A stretch of 64,000 bases of DNA from Acrocarpospora macrocephala (GTDB taxonomy: Bacteria; Actinomycetota; Actinomycetes; Streptosporangiales; Streptosporangiaceae): positions 62,001-126,000 of the forward strand of contig NZ_BLAE01000033.1 in assembly GCF_009687865.1 (NCBI RefSeq), in the 5' to 3' direction. Made by a program: the position numbers and the translations under genes. The number at the start of each line of letters is the position of its first letter. The stretch's first letter is position 1. The notes under the pieces are model-generated. The model was not told the origin of the DNA. It did not search any database and was given only the letters and a program-made list of their open reading frames with translations. Shown here one piece after another: positions 39,092 through 56,200 of the stretch.

Positions 39092-39095
<4 letters not shown>
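28581..39095 (-). CDS. NRPS 5: C-A(Thr)-T-C*-A(unassigned)-T-C-A(Asn-like)-T
   Basis: 3,504 residues, three modules. C1 HHIACDG (~181). A1 (A3 motif ~703) has pocket D-F-W-N-V-G-M-V-H, threonine. T1 LGGDS (~1122). C2 is divergent, with CHAILEG (~1327) replacing HHxxxDG; its first His is Cys and its Asp is Glu. A2 (~1780) has pocket D-M-P-K-L-V-E-V-A, not assigned. T2 LGGHS (~2162). C3 HHIACDG (~2440). A3 (~2978) has D-M-T-K-V-G-E-V-A, Asn-like. T3 LGGHS (~3437). Five repeat tracts interrupt the domains and one linker. The first four domains have the same order and character as the start of NRPS 7, suggesting a shared origin. ATGA overlaps at both ends. Confidence 0.9.
29036..29310 (-). repeat. 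Degenerate ~36-bp repeat in NRPS 5 A3, A8-A10 region
   Basis: About 12-residue units of the form ATATGSSRAVGQ, roughly seven copies of decreasing similarity. Confidence 0.8.
30260..30562 (-). repeat. Degenerate ~15-bp repeat in NRPS 5 A3, A2-A3 loop
   Basis: About 100 residues of Ala/Ser/Asn/Pro with a loose five-residue period (SANPA, AANPV, SVDPA). Confidence 0.75.
32235..32420 (-). repeat. 36-bp tandem repeat in the NRPS 5 T2-C3 linker
   Basis: 12-residue unit VGAPAGVPSGFS, about four to five copies; two adjacent copies are identical at DNA level. Confidence 0.9.
35998..36112 (-). repeat. 18-bp repeat in NRPS 5 A1, A8-A10 region
   Basis: Six-residue units EAAVER, then EAAAGP, about six copies before the helix FLRETLPPYMVP. 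Confidence 0.85.
37035..37232 (-). repeat. 36-bp tandem repeat in NRPS 5 A1, A2-A3 loop
   Basis: 12-residue unit DQHADQGVGLGV, about five to six copies before the A3 motif. Confidence 0.9.
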
Positions 39096-46014
<6,919 letters not shown>

Positions 46015-46015
<1 letters not shown>

Positions 46016-46776
46016 CAGCGGTTCACCGCCCGGACGGCGAGCAGGTCGGCGGCGATGGAGCCGGTGAGGCGGCGGCGGGACGCGGTGAAGAAGGAGTGGT
46101 CGCCGGCCAGGACCCGCAGGGTGAACTCGCCGCTCGTCTCGGCCCGCCAGGCGGCCAGTTCGGGCACGGTGACGCTCGGGTCGGCGGCGGCGCCGAAGAC
46201 GGTCACCGGAACCGTCAGGGGTGGCTCGGCGCGGCGGGTCCAGGTCTCGAACACCTCGTAGTCGGCGCGTACGCCGGTCTCGAACATGGAGAACAGGCCC
46301 GGGTCGGCGAGGATCGCGTCCGGGATGACCCCCAGGCCGCGCAGGTGCGCGGTCAGCTGCTCGGTCGGCAGCCGGTGCACCAGCGTCGGCTCGACCAGGG
46401 CCGGGGCGGGGAAGGCGAAGACGGCGAGCAGTTCGGGCGGGCGCCGTCCCGACCTGGCCAGGTACGTGGCCAGCTCCCAGGCGATGAGCGCCCCCGAGCA
46501 GTAGCCGAGCAGCGCGTATGGCCGGGCGAGGTCGTCGGCCAGGCCTTCGGCGAGGGCGGGAACGAGTTCGTCCATCCGCAGGTACGGCTTCTCGCGCAGG
46601 CGGCTCTCGCGCGCCGGGAACCGTACCCCGCACAGGTCTATCTCCGGGGGCAGGTCGTCGGCCCAGTCGCGGAAGGTCGCGCCGCCGCCCCCCGCGTGCG
46701 GGAAGCAGATCAGCCGGATCGCGCCGTCTCCGGCCGGGCGGAATCGGGCCAGCCAGGGGTTCCTCGGATCCGTCAT
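46015..46776 (-). CDS. Type II thioesterase with cysteine nucleophile
   Basis: A 253-residue stand-alone alpha/beta-hydrolase of the SrfD/TEII type. ICFPHAGGGGATFRDW is the diagnostic N-terminal oxyanion segment, VRFPARESR follows, and the late DHSFF supplies the catalytic His. The nucleophile elbow is LLGYCSGALIAWE where the family has GxSxG, so the serine position is Cys. TEII enzymes clear mis-primed carrier domains; a Cys nucleophile alters acyl-enzyme lifetime. The gene sits between NRPS 3 and NRPS 4 with overlapping start and stop codons on both sides, so it is made in step with the synthetases. Confidence 0.88.
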
Positions 46777-49700
46777 GGCCTCTCCTCCAACGTCCGGTCC
46801 TGCGGCGTCCGGTGGGCCGCGACTTCCGGCGACCGGCTCATGGCGTGCACGGTCGGATGGTCGAAGGCCCAGCTCAGCGGCAGCTCGACGGCCAGCTCCG
46901 CGGACAGCCGCCCGACCAGCACGGGCGCGAGCAGGCTGTGCCCGCCGACGTCGAAGAAGTCGTCGTGCCCGCCGACGTCACGGCCGAGCACCTCGGCCCA
47001 GACGGCGGCGATCCGCCGCTCCAGTGGGGTGGTGGGAACGGCTTGGACGGGTTCCTGGGCGGGAAGGGGGTCCTCGGCCAGGGAGCGGCGGTCGATCTTG
47101 CCGGTGGCGGTGCGGGGCAGCTCGTCGCGGAGCACGACCTGGGCCGGGACCAGGTGCGCGGGCAGCCGGGCGGCCAGGGCCCGCCGCAGCCCGTCCGGAG
47201 TGCAGCGCTCAGCCGGAACTACGTGCGCGACGAGCCGATACCCGATGTCTTCATGGCCGGCGTTCTCGTGGACGACGTGTCCGACGTTCCCATGGCTAGC
47301 GTTTCCGTGGCCGACGTTTCCGTAGCCGACATTGCCGTGGCCGACGTTTTCGTAGCCGGAGTTTTCGTGGCCAGAGTTTTCGTCGGCGACGTTTCCGGGC
47401 CCGCCGCTTTCGTTCCCAGCGTCTTTGTGCCCAGGGTCTTTGTGTCTGGCGAGTTCGTGTCCGGCGGCCTCCGGCACGGCCACGACGGCGGCCTGTGCCA
47501 CCTCGGGGAGTTCTTCGAGGACGGTTTCCACCTCGCCGGGTTCGACTCGCACCCCGCGGATCTTGACCTGGTGGTCGGCCCTGCCGAGCAGCTCCACCTG
47601 CCCGTCGGCCCGGACCCTGGCCAGGTCGCCGGTGCGGTAGAGGCGCTCTCCCGATCCCGCCGGGTCCGGGAGGAAACGTTCGGCGGTCAGGGCGGGCCGT
47701 CCCAGGTAGCCACGGGCCAGGCAGGCTCCACCTACGTGCAGTTCGCCGGGAACGCCCGCTGGTACCGGGTTTCCCCGCCGGTCGAGCACGCATGCCCGAA
47801 CGCCCGCGATCGGCCGCCCGACCGGGACACTGCTCGCCGTCCCCGGCTCGCCCGGGGCACCGTCCGGGCAGAGGGCGTCCCAGGCTTCGGACGCGCCGTA
47901 CAGGTTGACCAGGGCGCGGCCCGGCATGACCTCGCGGAACAGACGATCCAGCTCGTGCGAGAGCGGCTCGCCGCTGCTGATCCAGGTCGTCAGGTACGGC
48001 AAACGCGCGGATAGGTCGGGGACGGTACGCACCAGCACCCGCAGCAGCGACGGTACGAGCAGGATGCGGCTGACCCGGTTCGCGGCGAGCTCGGCGACGA
48101 GCGCGTGCGGGTCGCGGGTCGCCTCGGGCGTGAGGACGACGGTGGGCACGCCCGCCAGCGCCGGGCCGAGCAACTCCCACAGGCTGTCGACGAACGCGAT
48201 GGGAGTCTTCTGGCAGGCCATCTCGCCGGGAGCGAAGGGCAGGTCACGATGCATCCAGGCAAGACGGTTGAGCAGCGAGCGCCCGGTGATCGCCACTCCC
48301 TTGGGGCGGCCGGTGGACCCCGACGTGTAGACGACGGCCGACAGCGCCTCCGGATCGGCGCCGGTGACGACCATGGTCGCGTCGCCGAGATCACTCAGGC
48401 CGTCCAGCTCGTGCCGGTCGGGCAGGTTGTGCAGGCGGTCGAGGTCGTCGATCTGGATGATGCGCCGCCGCGTGGAAGGCGTCCAGGTGCCGTCGGTGAT
48501 GATCACCTGGGCGTTCGAGTCGTCGATCATGTAGTTCAGGCGGTCGTCGGGGTGGCTCGGGTCGAGTGGTAAGTAGACGGCTCCGGCGTACAGGATGGCG
48601 AGGGCCGCCACGGGCAGGTCGACTCCGAGGCCGAGGCGGACGCCGACGACGCTCTCCGGCGGGAGCCGGTGGAGTCTGACCGCCAGGACCCGCGCGCGGC
48701 GGTCGAGTTCCGCGTATGTCAGCTCGGCTGTGGCGGTTCTGAAAGCGACGGTCTGGGGATGCTGTTCGACCCGTCTCGCGAAAAGGCATGCGATTCGTTC
48801 GTCGCTCGCGGCAGGCCCACCATCCAGGGCATATGGCTGTTCGCGGGAGATCAGGGACAGTTCGTGGATAGGCAGATCCGGGTCGGCTACTCCGGCCTCC
48901 ACAACCAGCCTTAACGCCGTGCCCAGCCGCTCGATACTGCCGCGGTCCCACAGCTCGGTGGAGTACTCCAGGAATCCCTCCAGCTCACCCGACTCGCTCT
49001 GCCAGGCGTGCAGCGATAAGTCGAACGCGGCTGTGCTCACCTCGACCGGAACCGGCTCGACCCGCAGCCCTGGCGCGAAGTCCTCCGTCGGTTCGGGCGT
49101 GTTCTGCACCACCACGGCGACCTGAACAAACGGCGTCACCCCCGGCGTGCGGACCGGAGCCAGTTCCTCCACGATCCGGTCGAAAGGAACCTCTTGATGA
49201 GCGAAGGCGTTCACGGCGGTGTCCCGGGAACGCCGGATCACCTCGCCCAACCCCGGATCACCGCTCAGATCCGTGCGCAGAACCAGGGTGTTGACGAAGA
49301 AGCCGACCAGCTCCTCCAACTCCGGCACCACCCGATTAGAGGAAAAGGTCCCGACCACCGCTTCGCTGCTTCCGCAGTAGCGGGAGACGACCGCGTTCAT
49401 CGCGGCCAGCAACCCCATGAACAAGGTCGCGCCCTCACCCCGGCATGCTTCGCTCAGCCGTCGGGTCACCTGCGCGTCCAGGACGAAGGGCACCCGCTGC
49501 CCCGCCCCGCTCCGGCGAGCCGGACGCGCCCGATCCAGCGGCAGGTCCAGCACCGGATCCGCGCCGTTCAACGCCTCCCGCCAGAACGCCAGACTTTCCT
49601 GCGGCACCCCGTTCTCGCGCTCCCACACCGCGAAGTCCGAGAACGACACCGCCAAATCCGCTAGCGCGTCTCCGCGGTACAAAGCGGCCAGGTCTCGCAG

Positions 49701-52700
49701 GAAGACCGTCCCGGACCAGCCGTCAAAGACGATGTGATGCGCCGAGACCACCAGCACATGCTCCCGGGCGCCCACCCGCACCAACCGGAAAAACACCACC
49801 GGCCCAGCAGCCAGATCGAAAACCCGCCGCCCCTCCGCCCGAACCAACCCCGCAACCACGTCCTCCGGCGAACCAGATCCTCCCGACGCGTCGACCCACT
49901 CCACCCGAACCGGAGCAGGCGGATCCACCACCATCACCGGCTCGCCATCCACCCCCACAAAACGCGACCGCAACACCTCATGACGCGCCACCAAAGCCGA
50001 CAACGCCCCATTCAGGCGATCCACATCCAAAACCCCGGTCAGCCGCAACGGCCACACCACCGAATAATCCCGGCCACCACCCGCCAAGCCGTCCACGAAC
50101 CACAGGCGCCGCTGGCCCAGGGAGGGAGGCAGGGGGCCCTCATGAGGGCCGGGGGTGATGGCGGGGCGGGTGGAGCTGGAGGGTGAGGTCAGGCGGTCTC
50201 GGAGGAGTTCGGACAGGTTGGCGATCGTGGGGGTGGCCAGGAAGTCCGCGAGGGGGACGTCTCGGCCGAAGGCGCGCCGGATCCGGGCCAGCAGGCGGCC
50301 GGCGAGCAGGCTGTGGCCGCCGAGGTCGAAGAAGTGGTCGTGCACTCCCGCCCGGTCCAGGCCGAGCAGCGTGGTCCAGATGCCGGCGACGGCTTGCTCG
50401 ATGGGGTCGCGCGGCGGCTCGTACGCCCGGTCGAGATCTGGACGCCCGGCCTCGGGTTCCGGCAGCGCCGCCCGGTCGACCTTCCCGCTGGGGCTGACCG
50501 GCAGCGCGTCGAGCAGGACGAACTGCGACGGCACCATGTATTCGGGCAGCGCCAGCCGCGCGTGCCGGAACATCTCGCTCGGCCCCGGCCACGCCCCTTC
50601 CGCGACCACGTAGGCGATCACCCTGCGGTCGCCCTCGTGCTCGGGCGCGGTGACCACGGTGTCCCGTACCGACCGATGCTTGCGGAGCACCGCCTCGATC
50701 TCGGCCAGTTCGACCCGGAATCCCCGGATTTTGACCTGCTGGTCGGCCCGGCCGAGGAACTCGATGAGCCCGTCGCCGCGGCGTCGCACCAGGTCCCCGG
50801 TCCGGTAGAGCCGCCGCCCCGCCGCTCCCGGGCGCGGATCGGGCACGAACCGCTCGGCCGTCAGCCCCGGCCGCCCGAGATACCCTCGGGCCAGCCCGTC
50901 ACCCCCGACGAGCAGTTCGCCGGTGACACCGTCCGGCACGCGGTGGAGACGCCGGTCCACGATGCTCACGCCGGTGTACGGCAGCGCGTCGCCGATGGGC
51001 ACATGCCCGGTGTGGTCGCGCGGCACCGGATAGCAGGTGCTGAAGATGGTGCACTCGGTCGGGCCGTACCCGTTCATGACCTGGCCGTTCGGGACCAGCG
51101 CGGCGGCCCGCCCGACGTGGTCGGCGGACAGCTGGTCCCCGCCCGCGATCAGCCAGCGTACGGTCGGGAACGGGCGCTCGGCGCAGTCGACGACGGCGTG
51201 GAAGAGCGCCGCGGTCAGCCAGGTCACGGTGACCGGTTCGGTCGCCAGGAACGCGGCGACCCGCTCGGGCAGCGCCTTTCCCGGCGGCAGGATCGCCAGG
51301 GTGTGCCCGTTGACCAGGCAGCCGAACACCTCCAGGACCGACACGTCGAACGAGAGCGGGGTGGCGAACAGGAACACCTCGTGCCCGTCCAGCGGCAGCC
51401 AGGCCGGTTCGCTGACCCGCCGCGTGACAGCGCCGTGCGGAACTCCGACTCCTTTGGGCCGTCCGGTGCTGCCGGAGGTGTAGATAACGTACGCGAGGCT
51501 GTCCGGCCCATATCCGGCCTCACTCAAGGAATCCGGCGCGACGCCATCCGCGACCCGAACGAGCCGGAGCCCTTCCGGAAGGCGAGAAGCGGAGGCATCG
51601 TCGGTGATGACCACCGTCGTCCCCGAGTCCTCGATCATGTACGTCAGGCGTTCCCGCGGGTATTCGGGTTCCAGCGGCAGGTACGCGGCTCCGGCCAAGA
51701 GCACAGCCAGCAGCGCGACCGGCACGTCAAGCGATCGTTCGAGACAGACGCCGACAGTCGTCCCCGGTGAGACGCCGAGCTCGTTCAGCCGGGCTGCGAG
51801 CCGACGCGCGCGATGTTCGAGCTCGCCGTAGGTCAGCTCGGCTCCGGCACAAGTCGCGGCGACCGCGCCAGGACACCGAACCGCCTGCTCAACGATCAAC
51901 TCGTGCAGGAGTCGCGCCGGGGTCGACTGATCCACTTCCTGCACTAGGGGTGGAACCAGAGGCAGTTCGTGAATGGACAGGTCCAGATCGGCGAGCCCCG
52001 CCTCCAGCACCAGCCGCAACGCATCTCCCAGCCGCTGGGCACTCCCCCGATCCCACAACTCGGTGGAGTACTCCAGGAACCCCTCCAACTCACCGGTCTC
52101 GCTCTGCCAGGCGTGCAGCGATAAGTCGAACGCGGCCGTGCTCACCTCGACCGGAACCGGCTTAACCCGCAGACCTGGCGCGAACTCCTCCGTCGGTTCG
52201 GGCGTGTTCTGCACCACCACCGCAACCTGAACAAACGGCGTCACCCCCGGCGTACGAGCCGGAGCCAGCTCCTCCACGATCCGGTCGAAAGGAACCTCCT
52301 GATGAGCGAAAGCGTTCACGGCGGTGTCCCGGGACCGCCGGATCACCTCGCCCAAACCTGAATCGCCGCTCAAGTCGGTCCGCAGAACCAGGGTGTTGAC
52401 GAAGAAGCCGACCAGCTCCTCCAACTCCGGCACCACCCGATTAGAGGAAAAGGTCCCGACCACCGCTTCGCCGCTCCCGCAGTAGCGCGAGATCACCACA
52501 TTCATCGCGGCCAACAACCCCATGAACAAGGTCGCGCCCTCACCCCGGCATGCCTCGACCAGCCGCCGGGTCACCTGCGCATCAAGACCGAAGGGCACCC
52601 GCTCCCCCGCCCCACTCCGCCGCACCGGACGAGGCCGATCCAACGGCAAGTCCAGCACCGGATCCGCGCCGCTCAACGCCTCCCGCCAAAACGCCAGACT

Positions 52701-53273
52701 CTCCTGCGACACCCCGTTCTCGCGCTCCCACACCGCGAAATCCGAAAACGACACCACCAAATCCGCTAGCGCGTCTCCGCGGTACAAAGCGGCCAGGTCC
52801 CGTAGGAAAACCGTCCCGGACCAGCCGTCAAAAACGATGTGATGCGCCGACACCACCAGCACATGCTCCCGGGCACCCACCCGCACCAACCGGAAAAACA
52901 CCACCGGCCCAGCAGCCAGATCGAAAACCCGCCGCCCCTCCGCCCGAACCAACCCCGCAACCACGTCCTCCGGCGAACCAGATCCTCCCGACGCGCCGAC
53001 CCACTCCACCCGAACCGGGACAGGCGGATCCACCACCATCACCGGCTCGCCATCCACCCCCACAAAACGCGACCGCAACACCTCATGACGCGCCACCAAA
53101 GCCGACAACGCCCCATTCAGGCGATCCACATCCAAAACCCCGGTCAGCCGCAACGGCCACACCACCGAATAATCCCGACCACCACCCGCCAAGCCGTCCA
53201 CGAACCACAGCCGTCGCTGGCCCAGGGAGACCGGTGCGACCAGGGTTTCCGTTGGTGGGGCTAGTTCGGTCAT
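46773..53273 (-). CDS. NRPS 3: C-A(Val)-T-C-A(beta-Ala-like)-T
   Basis: 2,166 residues. C1 (~15-435) and C2 (~1050-1470) are nearly identical in protein and DNA, both with HHIVFDG (~143 and ~1178). A1 (A3 motif ~600) has pocket D-V-L-W-I-G-G-I-F, valine-like. T1 LGGHS (~980). A2 (~1650) lacks the usual Asp235: the segment FVDSLWELL gives pocket V-D-W-L-I-S-L, and A5 is NLYGASE. This pattern resembles beta-alanine-activating domains (VDWxISL), so a beta-amino acid is predicted. T2 VGGHS (~2107). A Gly/His/Asn-rich repeat tract lies between A8 and A10 of A2. There is no docking-like helix at either end. ATGA overlaps at both ends. Confidence 0.9.
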   Translation of the reverse strand: MTELAPPTETLVAPVSLGQRRLWFVDGLAGGGRDYSVVWPLRLTGVLDVDRLNGALSALVARHEVLRSRFVGVDGEPVMVVDPPVPVRVEWVGASGGSGSPEDVVAGLVRAEGRRVFDLAAGPVVFFRLVRVGAREHVLVVSAHHIVFDGWSGTVFLRDLAALYRGDALADLVVSFSDFAVWERENGVSQESLAFWREALSGADPVLDLPLDRPRPVRRSGAGERVPFGLDAQVTRRLVEACRGEGATLFMGLLAAMNVVISRYCGSGEAVVGTFSSNRVVPELEELVGFFVNTLVLRTDLSGDSGLGEVIRRSRDTAVNAFAHQEVPFDRIVEELAPARTPGVTPFVQVAVVVQNTPEPTEEFAPGLRVKPVPVEVSTAAFDLSLHAWQSETGELEGFLEYSTELWDRGSAQRLGDALRLVLEAGLADLDLSIHELPLVPPLVQEVDQSTPARLLHELIVEQAVRCPGAVAATCAGAELTYGELEHRARRLAARLNELGVSPGTTVGVCLERSLDVPVALLAVLLAGAAYLPLEPEYPRERLTYMIEDSGTTVVITDDASASRLPEGLRLVRVADGVAPDSLSEAGYGPDSLAYVIYTSGSTGRPKGVGVPHGAVTRRVSEPAWLPLDGHEVFLFATPLSFDVSVLEVFGCLVNGHTLAILPPGKALPERVAAFLATEPVTVTWLTAALFHAVVDCAERPFPTVRWLIAGGDQLSADHVGRAAALVPNGQVMNGYGPTECTIFSTCYPVPRDHTGHVPIGDALPYTGVSIVDRRLHRVPDGVTGELLVGGDGLARGYLGRPGLTAERFVPDPRPGAAGRRLYRTGDLVRRRGDGLIEFLGRADQQVKIRGFRVELAEIEAVLRKHRSVRDTVVTAPEHEGDRRVIAYVVAEGAWPGPSEMFRHARLALPEYMVPSQFVLLDALPVSPSGKVDRAALPEPEAGRPDLDRAYEPPRDPIEQAVAGIWTTLLGLDRAGVHDHFFDLGGHSLLAGRLLARIRRAFGRDVPLADFLATPTIANLSELLRDRLTSPSSSTRPAITPGPHEGPLPPSLGQRRLWFVDGLAGGGRDYSVVWPLRLTGVLDVDRLNGALSALVARHEVLRSRFVGVDGEPVMVVDPPAPVRVEWVDASGGSGSPEDVVAGLVRAEGRRVFDLAAGPVVFFRLVRVGAREHVLVVSAHHIVFDGWSGTVFLRDLAALYRGDALADLAVSFSDFAVWERENGVPQESLAFWREALNGADPVLDLPLDRARPARRSGAGQRVPFVLDAQVTRRLSEACRGEGATLFMGLLAAMNAVVSRYCGSSEAVVGTFSSNRVVPELEELVGFFVNTLVLRTDLSGDPGLGEVIRRSRDTAVNAFAHQEVPFDRIVEELAPVRTPGVTPFVQVAVVVQNTPEPTEDFAPGLRVEPVPVEVSTAAFDLSLHAWQSESGELEGFLEYSTELWDRGSIERLGTALRLVVEAGVADPDLPIHELSLISREQPYALDGGPAASDERIACLFARRVEQHPQTVAFRTATAELTYAELDRRARVLAVRLHRLPPESVVGVRLGLGVDLPVAALAILYAGAVYLPLDPSHPDDRLNYMIDDSNAQVIITDGTWTPSTRRRIIQIDDLDRLHNLPDRHELDGLSDLGDATMVVTGADPEALSAVVYTSGSTGRPKGVAITGRSLLNRLAWMHRDLPFAPGEMACQKTPIAFVDSLWELLGPALAGVPTVVLTPEATRDPHALVAELAANRVSRILLVPSLLRVLVRTVPDLSARLPYLTTWISSGEPLSHELDRLFREVMPGRALVNLYGASEAWDALCPDGAPGEPGTASSVPVGRPIAGVRACVLDRRGNPVPAGVPGELHVGGACLARGYLGRPALTAERFLPDPAGSGERLYRTGDLARVRADGQVELLGRADHQVKIRGVRVEPGEVETVLEELPEVAQAAVVAVPEAAGHELARHKDPGHKDAGNESGGPGNVADENSGHENSGYENVGHGNVGYGNVGHGNASHGNVGHVVHENAGHEDIGYRLVAHVVPAERCTPDGLRRALAARLPAHLVPAQVVLRDELPRTATGKIDRRSLAEDPLPAQEPVQAVPTTPLERRIAAVWAEVLGRDVGGHDDFFDVGGHSLLAPVLVGRLSAELAVELPLSWAFDHPTVHAMSRSPEVAAHRTPQDRTLEERP
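47235..47455 (-). repeat. 15-bp repeat in NRPS 3 A2, A8-A10 region
   Basis: Pentapeptides such as GHGNV, GYGNV and GHENS, about 14 copies, before VAHVVPAERC. Confidence 0.88.
48956..50123 (-). repeat. Near-identical condensation-domain copy (module 2 of NRPS 3)
   Basis: This stretch matches 52061-53228 at a constant offset of 3,105 bp with only scattered differences. One run of about 100 bases near 49,795-49,900 is identical, including synonymous positions. It covers the whole second condensation domain. Confidence 0.93.
52061..53228 (-). repeat. Near-identical condensation-domain copy (module 1 of NRPS 3)
   Basis: Partner of 48956-50123. Similarity ends at the C-A boundary: the following A domains have different pockets (Val-like here, beta-Ala-like in the other module). 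Confidence 0.93.
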
Positions 53274-56200
53274 CGGGGGTCACCTCCGAGTCCGCGTAAG
53301 AGCTCGGCCAGTTCCGGGGTGTCGCCGACAGCTGCGGCCAGGGCGCGGCTGGCGCGGAGGCGGGTCGCGGTGGCGATCTCCGGTCCGGGTGAGGCCGTCG
53401 CGCGGTCGACGGCGTCGGCCACGTCGGCCAGGCGGGGGTGCTGGAAGATCAGGCGGACGCCCGCGCTCACCCCGAGGCGGCGGCGCATCCGGGCCGCGAC
53501 CTGGGCGGCCAAGAGCGAGTGGCCGCCCAGGTCGAAGAAGTCGTCGTCGGGGCCGACTTCGGCGACTCCGAGGACCTCGCACCAGATCTCGGCCAGCGCG
53601 TGCTGGGTCTCTCCGGACAGCTCAGCCCGGTCGGCGCGGGCGGGAACGGGATCGGGCAGCGCCTGCGTGTCGATCTTCCCGCTGCCTGTCCTGGGCAGGG
53701 AAGGCAGCCACACGTACGCGGCGGGAACCAGGTGACCCGGCAGCAGCCGGGCCGCGTGCACCCGGATCGCACGTGCGCTGGTCTCCCCCTCCTCGCTCGG
53801 AACGAGGTAGGCGACCAGATTCCCGGCGCGTACGGTCACCGCGGCGTCCCGCACGGACCGATGCCGGCGCAGGACCGACTCGGGTTCCGCGGGCTCGATC
53901 CGGTAACCGCGCAGGCTGATCTGGTTATCGGCGCGGCGTACGAACTCCAGGGAGCCGTCGGCGAAACGTCGGCCGATGTCGCCCGTCCGGTAGAGGCGGC
54001 GGCCGGTGGCGAAGGGGTGCGGGATAAAACGGTCGGCCGTGGCGCCGGGCGCGCGGAGATAACCCCGGGCCAGCCCGAGCCCGCCGATGTGGATCTCGCC
54101 GGGGACCCCGTCGGGCACGGGTTCCAGCTCCCCGTCCAGGAGGTGGATCTCGGTTCCCGGGATGGCGCGGCCGATCGTGACCCTGGCCCGGTCGGTGCTC
54201 GCGTCCAGGTGGGCGATGGCGGAGACCATGCTCGCCTCCGTGACGCCGTAGGCGTGCGCGAGCCGTACCGAGGGGGCGACCTGGCGCCAGCGCGCGAGCT
54301 GGGCCGGGTCGGCGGGCTCGCTGCCGATCACGACCAGCCGCAGCGACTCGGGCACCGGCGCGCCGTCCTCGGCTATGGCGGCGCACAGGAGGTTCAGGTA
54401 GGACGTGGGCAGATGCGCGACGGTGACGCCGAGCCGGGCTACCGTCTCCAGGAAGGTCTGCGGGCTGTCCAGCATGTCGTCGGAGCGCAGAACCAGGGCA
54501 GCCCCGGCGGCCAGACAGGGGAAGATCTCCTCCGCGCTGAGGTCGAACCCCAGCGAGCCGAACTGAAGCACCCGATCCTCCGAGTTCAGCCCGTACGCCA
54601 CGAGATCGGCCGCCACATAGGCCTCAAGCCCGCCCCGAGTGACCTCGACCCCTTTGGGCCGCCCGGTCGACCCCGACGTGAACATCACATAGGCGAGGTC
54701 GTCGGGACCGGCCTCGGGCCACGCCTGCGCCGGTTCCCCCGGAGCCCCGGTCTCCGTGAGAGCCACGACGAGCGCGTTCTCCGCAGAGCTGACCTGATGC
54801 GAAGTCTCCGCGAGAGTCACCACGAGCGCGTCCGGTGGGAGGCCGGTCGCGTGCTGGGCGGTCGCGTACCGGGCGGTGGTAAGTACGGCGGCCGGGGCCG
54901 CGTGGCCGAGAAGATCGGCGATTCGCTCCGCGGGCTGGTCCGGCTCAATCGCCAGGTAGGCCGCCCCGGCCCGCAGCACACCCTGGATCGCGATGATCGC
55001 CTCCGGCGACCGGTCACAGCAGACCGCGACCAGCGATCCCGGCCCCACACCGCGCTGCCCAAGCTGCCCGGCCAGCCGATCAGCGGCCAGGCACAACTCG
55101 GCGTAGGTGAGCCGCTCCGACCCCGACATCACCGCCACCGGGCTGGGCGTGGGGGGTTCAAGGGCCAACCGGGGTGCGCTGGAAGTGCGCGGTTCGGGGG
55201 TGAGCGGGGATGCGCTGGGCGTGTGCGGTTGAGGAGCGGACCGAAGGGCGTTACGTGTGCGCAGTTCGGGGGTAAACCAGGGTGCGCTGGGCGTGCACGG
55301 TTCGGGAGAGGCCCGGAGGACGCTGGGCATGCGCGACTCGGGAGTCAGCGGGGATCCGCCGGACATCTTTTGATCGGGAGTGGGCTGAAGTGCGCTGGTC
55401 GTGCACGGTTCGGGAGTGGGTCGGGGGACGCTGGGCGGTGTGGCGAGGATTCTGGCTCGGTCGTGGGTGTCGAGCAGCGGGAGTTCGGTGATCGGGCGGG
55501 TGGGGTGGGTGACGGCCGCCGACAGGAGGGGGCGCAGGCAGGCGAGTAGGGAAGTGGCGGTGGGGGTCTCGAAGAGTTCGGTGCTGTACTCGGCGAGCAG
55601 GTGGGCGTCGCCGGTGACGGTGAGGCTGAGGTCGAACAGGGAGACACGCCGGTCCAGCACGGTCAGCGGGGTGATCTCGATGCCGTCCAGGTGGAGTCGT
55701 CCCGACGAGAGGGGTTCGGCGTCCAGCATGACCTGGAACAGGGGGTTGTGGCCTGGTGTGCGGGTGGGGTTGACGGCGTGGACGATGCGGTCGAAGGGCA
55801 CTGAGGCATGCTCGTGGGCGGCCAGCACCGTTTCCCGCGCTCGGGCGAGTAGATCGCGGAATCCCTCTCGGGGCCGTACCTGGACTCGGAGCGGGAGCGT
55901 GTTCGCGAAGCACCCGATCAGCGCCTCTGTCTCGGGGCGGTCGCGGCCCGCGTGCGTGGTCCCGATCACGAGATCCTCAGCGCCGCTCACCCGGTGCAGC
56001 AGCAGCGCGAAGGCCGCCAGCATCGCGGTGTACGGCGTCGCCCGCAGTTCCCTGGCCAGCCTGGACAGCGCGGCAGGTGGCGGGTCCACGGCGAGAAGCG
56101 CGCCCTGGTACCCTCGCACGCTAGGTCGGCGCCGGTCCACCGGCAGTTCCAGCAGCGGTGGCGCTCCTGCCAGCGACTGCGCCCAGTAGGCGATCCCCCG

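Noticed and set aside
46016-46633. N-terminal extension of NRPS 4 through the thioesterase gene
   Set aside because: The thioesterase is intact in its own frame there, and a TGATG stop/start defines the NRPS 4 start.
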